Source of the DNA: CAZNSX01 sp964575845
GTDB taxonomy: Bacteria > UBA8248 > CAZNSX01
Direction of reading: 5' to 3'
Assembly: GCA_964575845.1 (NCBI GenBank)
Contig: CAZNSX010000001.1
Span: 186,001 to 250,000 of the forward strand
Length of the DNA: 64,000 nt
The notes below the pieces were generated by a model that was not told the origin of the DNA, searched no databases, and saw only the letters and a program-made list of their open reading frames with translations. This document shows, in pieces, positions 60,252 to 64,000 of this stretch (positions within the stretch are counted from its first letter, which is position 1; every line of letters begins with the position of its first letter). The translations under genes were made by a program, and so were the position numbers.

Positions 60252-60433
60252 AATTTGGGGTCCGTAAAGGGATTTCGAGCCTTCGGTTTTGGGGGGTAGG
60301 CCCCTGATTTTCTCTTGAGAGCATTTGCCCGGTATGGTTTTGCCTCTCAAATGGGCCGGGATGAGCGGGGCGGGTGCCTCTACCATCGGCCAGCCGCCGC
60401 AAGGCGAGCCTCCGCCTCATGGATTGTAAACTC

Positions 60434-61207
60434 ATGAGAGGGAAGAGCATTCTTTGGCTGTTAGCGGCCATCTCATTGGGGCTTTCTCTGGGCTGCGCCC
60501 GCGCTCCCGAGGAGAGGGTTTCGGCGGGGGAGCTCTTCGTTCTGGGGAGGGAGGACCTCAGGGAGCGCAACTTTACGAAAGCCCGCGAGGCCTTCCAAAA
60601 GCTCTTACAAGAATATCCCGACAGCAAGCTCAGGGCCGAGGCTCTCTTGAACTTGGCCGATGCCTACTACAAGGAGGAAGGGTACGAGGAAAGCAAATTC
60701 CACTATAAGAAATTTGTCGATCTTTATCCCATTCACACCAAAACCCCCCACGCCCTTTACTATTTGGGCTTGAGTGACTACAGGCGCATCCTATCCTATG
60801 ACCAAGACCCTCAGTTTGCCCGTGATGCCCTGGAAAGCTTCCAGAAGCTGAAGCGCAGCTTCCCGAATCACGAACTTGTCAGAGAGGCGGAGGAGAGGAT
60901 AAGGAAGCTTCGCCGCCACCTGGCCCGGCATGAGCTCTACATCGCCCGTTTTTATTATGGTCAAGGGCTCTACGTCTCGGCCATCCCCAGGCTGAGGGAA
61001 TTTCTCGATGAGTATGAGGATGTGAATGAAGAGCGGGACTATGCACTTTTCATCCTGGGGGAATCTCTGATGGCGGAGGAGAGTTATGAAAAGGCGGGGA
61101 AGGCGTACGGGCGACTGGTGAAAGAGTTTCCCGGGAGTTCATATGCGCGGCGTGCGAGGAGGAGGCTTTCGCGCATCAAGGCCTTGGGGCAATGGACTGA
61201 AAAGTGA
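60434..61207 (+). CDS. bamD: Outer-membrane assembly lipoprotein BamD
   Basis: The product is 257 residues from ATG 60434, with lipobox LSLGC. Five TPR-type helical pairs follow: GREDLRERNFTKAREAFQKL, LADAYYKEEGYEESKFHY, LSDYRRILSYDQDPQ, RFYYGQGLYVSAIPRL and LGESLMAEESYEKAGKAY. This is the YfiO/BamD arrangement, where the protein recruits outer-membrane protein substrates to BamA. ATG 60419 is another possible start; neither has a strong ribosome site. Confidence 0.88.
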   Translation: MRGKSILWLLAAISLGLSLGCARAPEERVSAGELFVLGREDLRERNFTKAREAFQKLLQEYPDSKLRAEALLNLADAYYKEEGYEESKFHYKKFVDLYPIHTKTPHALYYLGLSDYRRILSYDQDPQFARDALESFQKLKRSFPNHELVREAEERIRKLRRHLARHELYIARFYYGQGLYVSAIPRLREFLDEYEDVNEERDYALFILGESLMAEESYEKAGKAYGRLVKEFPGSSYARRARRRLSRIKALGQWTEK

Positions 61208-61213
61208 GCCTTC

Positions 61214-62077
61214 ATGAAAGAGCTGGACTTCAACGATGAGCGGTACAAACCCGTAACCGGCAACACCCTTGCGATGTACTTGAAGGAGATACGAAACATT
61301 CCCGTGCTTGAGCGGGAGCAGGAGAAGGAGCTGGCCGTTCGGATACGGGCGGGCGATAAGCAAGCCCTGAACCAGCTGGTGAGAAGCAACCTCAAGTATG
61401 TTGTGAGCGTGGCCAATAGATACAGAGGATGCGGCCTGTCCTTGGAAGACCTGATAAATGAGGGAAATATCGGACTCATCCAGGCGGCCAAACGGTTTGA
61501 CCCGGAGAAGGGGGTTAAGTTTATCACTTATGGGGTCTGGTGGATCCGGCAGGCCATCATGCATGCCCTTGCCGACCAGGCGGGCACCGTGAGGCTTCCC
61601 ATCAAGCAGGCTGGCATGCTGTACAAGATAGGGGAGAAATACCAAAAACTTCGCCAGTCTCTGGGCAGAGAGCCCACCTCTGAAGAGGTGGCCAAGGGAG
61701 TGGGCTGTGGGGAAGAGGAGGTGGAGGCGGTGCTTCGTGTATTCCGCCACTACCTCTCCCTGGACTCGCCCATCGGCGACGCCGATGAGACCAGCTATCT
61801 GGACATGCTGGAGGCCACAGACCGGGCTTCGGTTGAAGAGGATATTATCAAGAGCTCCCTTGCCGATGAGATGGAGGAAATGCTCCAGAAGCTCCCTCCT
61901 CGGGAGCAGCAGATCCTGCGGATGAGGTTCGGATTCGAGGGCGAGCCGATGACCTTGGAGGAGATAGGGAAGAGAATAGGCCTGTCCCGGGAGAGAATCC
62001 GCCAGATAGAGAAGAAGGCAAAGCGTCGGTTGAGGGTCTGGGCCAAGACCAAGGCTCTCAGGGATTACCTTAACTGA
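61214..62077 (+). CDS. RNA polymerase sigma-70 family factor, primary-type
   Basis: The 287-residue sigma factor has region 1.2 (NTLAMYLKEIRNIPVL), region 2 (NLKYVVSVANRYRGCGLSLEDLINEGNIGLIQAAKRFDP), with the -10 recognition segment FITYGVWWIRQAI, region 3 (GREPTSEEVAKGVG), and region 4 with LSRERIRQIEKKAKRRL. It lacks the long region 1.1 of RpoD, so it is a group 2-like (RpoS or secondary SigA) factor or a short primary sigma. Only six bases separate it from bamD. Confidence 0.85.
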   Translation: MKELDFNDERYKPVTGNTLAMYLKEIRNIPVLEREQEKELAVRIRAGDKQALNQLVRSNLKYVVSVANRYRGCGLSLEDLINEGNIGLIQAAKRFDPEKGVKFITYGVWWIRQAIMHALADQAGTVRLPIKQAGMLYKIGEKYQKLRQSLGREPTSEEVAKGVGCGEEEVEAVLRVFRHYLSLDSPIGDADETSYLDMLEATDRASVEEDIIKSSLADEMEEMLQKLPPREQQILRMRFGFEGEPMTLEEIGKRIGLSRERIRQIEKKAKRRLRVWAKTKALRDYLN

Positions 62078-62089
62078 GCTGAGAACCCT

Positions 62090-62653
62090 ATGTTTGAAGC
62101 CATCAAGCTGCCCCTGAAGCTCTCAAAGCTCAATATCGCCACAAAGCTCACCCTACTCAGGATCTTCCTTGCGCCCGTGCTCCTAGTGGTGCTCCTTTCT
62201 ACTTATACGGGAGAATCTCTTCTGGCGGCCCTCATTTTTGGCCTGGCCTCCCTCACGGATTGGCTCGACGGCCACTTGGCCCGGCGGCGAGGGGAGATAA
62301 CATCGTTGGGGAAGCTCCTGGACCCGCTGGCTGACAAGCTTCTGGCCCTGGCAGCCCTCCTTCCGCTGGTGGCTGTGGGCCGGGTGCCCGCCTGGATGGT
62401 GGCTGTACTTCTGGGCCGGGACCTGCTCGTGACTGGACTCCGGACGCTCGGGGCCTCCCGCGGATTCATTTTTTCATCCAGCTTCCTGGCCAAGCTCAAG
62501 ACAAGCCTCCTGGTGGTGGCCATTATTCTCCTTCTCTGGAACTTCCTCCCGACGGTGGGCATGGCCGCGCTCTGGGTGGCGATGTTCCTTTCGGTTGCTT
62601 CCTGCATCGGTTACTTTCACCAGTTCTGGTTCCAGACGGCCCAGCGGCCCTGA
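62090..62653 (+). CDS. pgsA: CDP-diacylglycerol-glycerol-3-phosphate 3-phosphatidyltransferase PgsA
   Basis: The 187-residue membrane enzyme makes phosphatidylglycerol phosphate. It has the CDP-alcohol phosphatidyltransferase motif DGHLAR...G...DPLADK in the correct spacing (TDWLDGHLARRRGEITSLGK, then LLDPLADK) and five to six helices. It forms a small membrane-lipid pair with plsY, 12 bases after the sigma gene. Confidence 0.9.
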   Translation: MFEAIKLPLKLSKLNIATKLTLLRIFLAPVLLVVLLSTYTGESLLAALIFGLASLTDWLDGHLARRRGEITSLGKLLDPLADKLLALAALLPLVAVGRVPAWMVAVLLGRDLLVTGLRTLGASRGFIFSSSFLAKLKTSLLVVAIILLLWNFLPTVGMAALWVAMFLSVASCIGYFHQFWFQTAQRP

Positions 62654-62669
62654 GCTTCGGGGAGGGCTC

Positions 62670-63290
62670 ATGGCGATGACGGCAGTGCTCCTCGTGGCCG
62701 CGGCCTACGGTGTGGGGTCAGTGCCATTCGGGCTGCTTCTGGCCAGGGCCTGGGGCGGCGGGGACATCCGCCAGAGGGGGAGCGGAAACATAGGCGCCAC
62801 CAATGTGCTGCGGACGGTTGGAAAGAAGGCGGGGGCCCTCACTCTGGCGGCCGACACTCTGAAGGGGCTTGTCCTTGTTCTGGTGGTAAGGGCGGCGCTG
62901 GAGGGGGCTGGCATCCGTGGAGAGGGAGAGACCATACTCCTGGCCCTTGTGGCTTTGGGGGTGGTGCTAGGCCATATGTTCAGTCTCTTCACGGGTTTCC
63001 AGGGGGGTAAGGGGGTGGCCACCTCACTGGGTGCCTTCCTCGCTCTCATGCCCCTGGCGTGTCTCGTGGCCGCCGCTGTGTGGTTCCTCCTGGTTGGCCT
63101 ATCCAGGAGGGTCTCCCTCGGCTCCATGGGAGGCGCGGCCGCCCTCGCCGTGGCCGGAGCCGCAGCCGGATATCCTGCGCCTTACGGCATAGTCTCCGCC
63201 CTCGTTGGAGCCCTCATCATCCTCCGGCACAAGACCAATATAGAGCGCCTCCTCTCTGGCCAGGAGCCCAAGCTGGGCCAGCGGGCCTGA
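62670..63290 (+). CDS. plsY: Glycerol-3-phosphate acyltransferase PlsY
   Basis: The 206-residue protein uses acyl phosphate to acylate glycerol 3-phosphate at position 1. It has the three PlsY loops: RGSGNIGATNVLRTVGKKAG, GHMFSLFTGFQGGKGVATS and RHKTNIERLLSGQEPKLG. ATG 62670 has GGGGAGGG upstream; the earlier in-frame ATG overlaps pgsA and adds an unlikely leader. Confidence 0.92.
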   Translation: MAMTAVLLVAAAYGVGSVPFGLLLARAWGGGDIRQRGSGNIGATNVLRTVGKKAGALTLAADTLKGLVLVLVVRAALEGAGIRGEGETILLALVALGVVLGHMFSLFTGFQGGKGVATSLGAFLALMPLACLVAAAVWFLLVGLSRRVSLGSMGGAAALAVAGAAAGYPAPYGIVSALVGALIILRHKTNIERLLSGQEPKLGQRA

Positions 63291-63374
63291 AAGGGCTGTA
63301 TCGAGACCGTGATGAGGTGATTTTTTGGTATAACTAAGGATGTTTATGGCTCGCTGTAGGGAGGCTTTGAGGGC

Positions 63375-64000
63375 ATGAAGGTGGTAATCCTTTGCGGAGG
63401 TGCAGGCACGCGCCTCAGGGAGTACACCGAGAGCATCCCCAAACCCATGCTCCATGTGGGCGACAGGCCCATCCTATGGCACATAATGAAGACCTACGCC
63501 CATTACGGCTTCAGGGACTTCATCCTCTGCCTGGGCTACAGAGGACAGGCCATAAAGGACTACTTCGTCCACTATGACGACTGGAAACATCACGACTTCC
63601 GCCTCCGCGGGGGGAGGCTGGAGAACAGCTCGCCCGTGGAGAATGACGTTCACCAATGGTCCATAACCTTTTGCGATACAGGGATTGAGACCAATACGGG
63701 CGGCCGTATTAAGCGGATCGAGAAGTACATTGAGGAGGACTGTTTCTTCGCCACTTATGGCGATGGCCTCTCAGACATCGACATGCGGGAGCTGCTCGCA
63801 TTCCACAGGCGTTCGGGAAAGGTCGCAACCGTCACCTGCGTCAACCCGGGGTTCCATTTCGGCCTCTTCGAGATGGATGCTCAGGGGGAGATAGTCGGAT
63901 TCAGGGAGAAGCCGACTCTCCGCCACTGGGTCAATGGGGGCTTTTTCGTTTTCGGTCGGGCCGTATTCGACTACTTGGAGCCCGATAGCGTGCTGGAGCG
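63375..64000 (+). CDS. rfbF: Glucose-1-phosphate cytidylyltransferase RfbF, 3' truncated
   Basis: The first 208 codons are visible. The nucleotidyltransferase motif is VVILCGGAGTRLREYTESIPKPM, followed by LCLGYRGQAIKDYF, DTGIETNTGGRIKR, FATYGDGLSDIDM and VNGGFFVF, characteristic of RfbF, which makes CDP-glucose from CTP and glucose 1-phosphate. The usual next gene, rfbG (CDP-glucose 4,6-dehydratase), would lie beyond the window edge. The product feeds the RfbH-like enzyme at 40055. A TATAAC (63329-63334) upstream is a weak -10 candidate. Confidence 0.92.
   Translation, partial: MKVVILCGGAGTRLREYTESIPKPMLHVGDRPILWHIMKTYAHYGFRDFILCLGYRGQAIKDYFVHYDDWKHHDFRLRGGRLENSSPVENDVHQWSITFCDTGIETNTGGRIKRIEKYIEEDCFFATYGDGLSDIDMRELLAFHRRSGKVATVTCVNPGFHFGLFEMDAQGEIVGFREKPTLRHWVNGGFFVFGRAVFDYLEPDSVLE

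Larger units (their letters stand above)
60079..60433. other. Divergent promoter region between cbiD and bamD
   Basis: The 355-base gap holds a minus-strand promoter (60131-60159) and a plus-strand promoter (60222-60251). I looked for a cobalamin riboswitch in front of cbiD and saw no B12 box; only about 46 bases of leader are available. Confidence 0.55.

Noticed and set aside
1..64000. CRISPR arrays, insertion sequences, tRNA or rRNA genes
   Set aside because: I saw no regularly spaced repeats, no transposase frames and no tRNA T-loop patterns in the gaps I checked.

Overview
The window comes from a Gram-negative bacterium: it carries bamD, outer-membrane polysaccharide export parts, lipoproteins and a System I cytochrome c maturation (Ccm) operon. 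Most genes are GC-rich with frequent GTG and TTG starts. Cobalamin synthesis runs through CbiD, the early-cobalt-insertion branch, and a corrinoid-reactivating type ferredoxin/ASKHA protein is present, which suits an anaerobe or facultative anaerobe with c-type cytochromes. I cannot fix the phylum from the sequence; lineages formerly called deltaproteobacterial, or related phyla, fit best.

Layout. 1-4000: the end of a ccm operon (zinc-ribbon protein, membrane-anchored periplasmic protein, CcmA, CcmB, CcmC, a small CcmD, a variant CcmH) closed by a terminator. 4100-5850: a GmhA-like sugar isomerase behind a near-consensus promoter, and a DUF6282 TIM-barrel hydrolase. 6080-8900: minus-strand envelope genes (PASTA lipoprotein, outer-membrane beta-barrel, very alanine-rich secreted protein). 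9100-53070: a 44 kb exopolysaccharide/O-antigen-type locus. It opens with a sigma-54-type promoter, a Wza-like exporter, a Wzc-like autokinase, an O-antigen ligase with TPRs, a glycosyltransferase, a glutamine amidotransferase and a protein fusing an initiating sugar transferase to an O-antigen-polymerase-like membrane domain. It continues with a Wzx flippase, two methyltransferases, about ten glycosyltransferases, an RfbH-like 3-dehydratase, an epimerase, an SGNH hydrolase, a PHP hydrolase, a DUF362 protein, an SxtJ/carbamoyltransferase pair, and seven intact radical SAM enzymes plus the relic of an eighth. Five minus-strand genes (27885-34197) form one operon inside it.

53290-60080: a ferredoxin-ASKHA corrinoid-activation protein, Fur, and a convergent cobalamin operon (cbiD, cobL/cbiET, an unknown lipoprotein, cobI/cbiL, cobM/cbiF). 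60430-64000: housekeeping genes bamD, a primary-type sigma-70 factor, pgsA and plsY, then the start of rfbF, glucose-1-phosphate cytidylyltransferase.

How it fits together: the locus appears to build, polymerise, flip and export a heavily decorated surface glycan. RfbF at the right edge and the RfbH homologue at 40 kb are two steps of one CDP-3,6-dideoxyhexose pathway. Three of the intact radical SAM enzymes have a B12-binding type N-terminus, so the adjacent cobalamin genes may supply their cofactor. Three good sigma-54 promoter matches (6494-6509 minus, 9113-9128 plus, 34455-34470 plus) point to shared enhancer-dependent control. AT-rich stretches with junctions inside genes (around 23.6 kb and 49.6 kb), next to a truncated radical SAM gene, show that the locus has been assembled by recombination.
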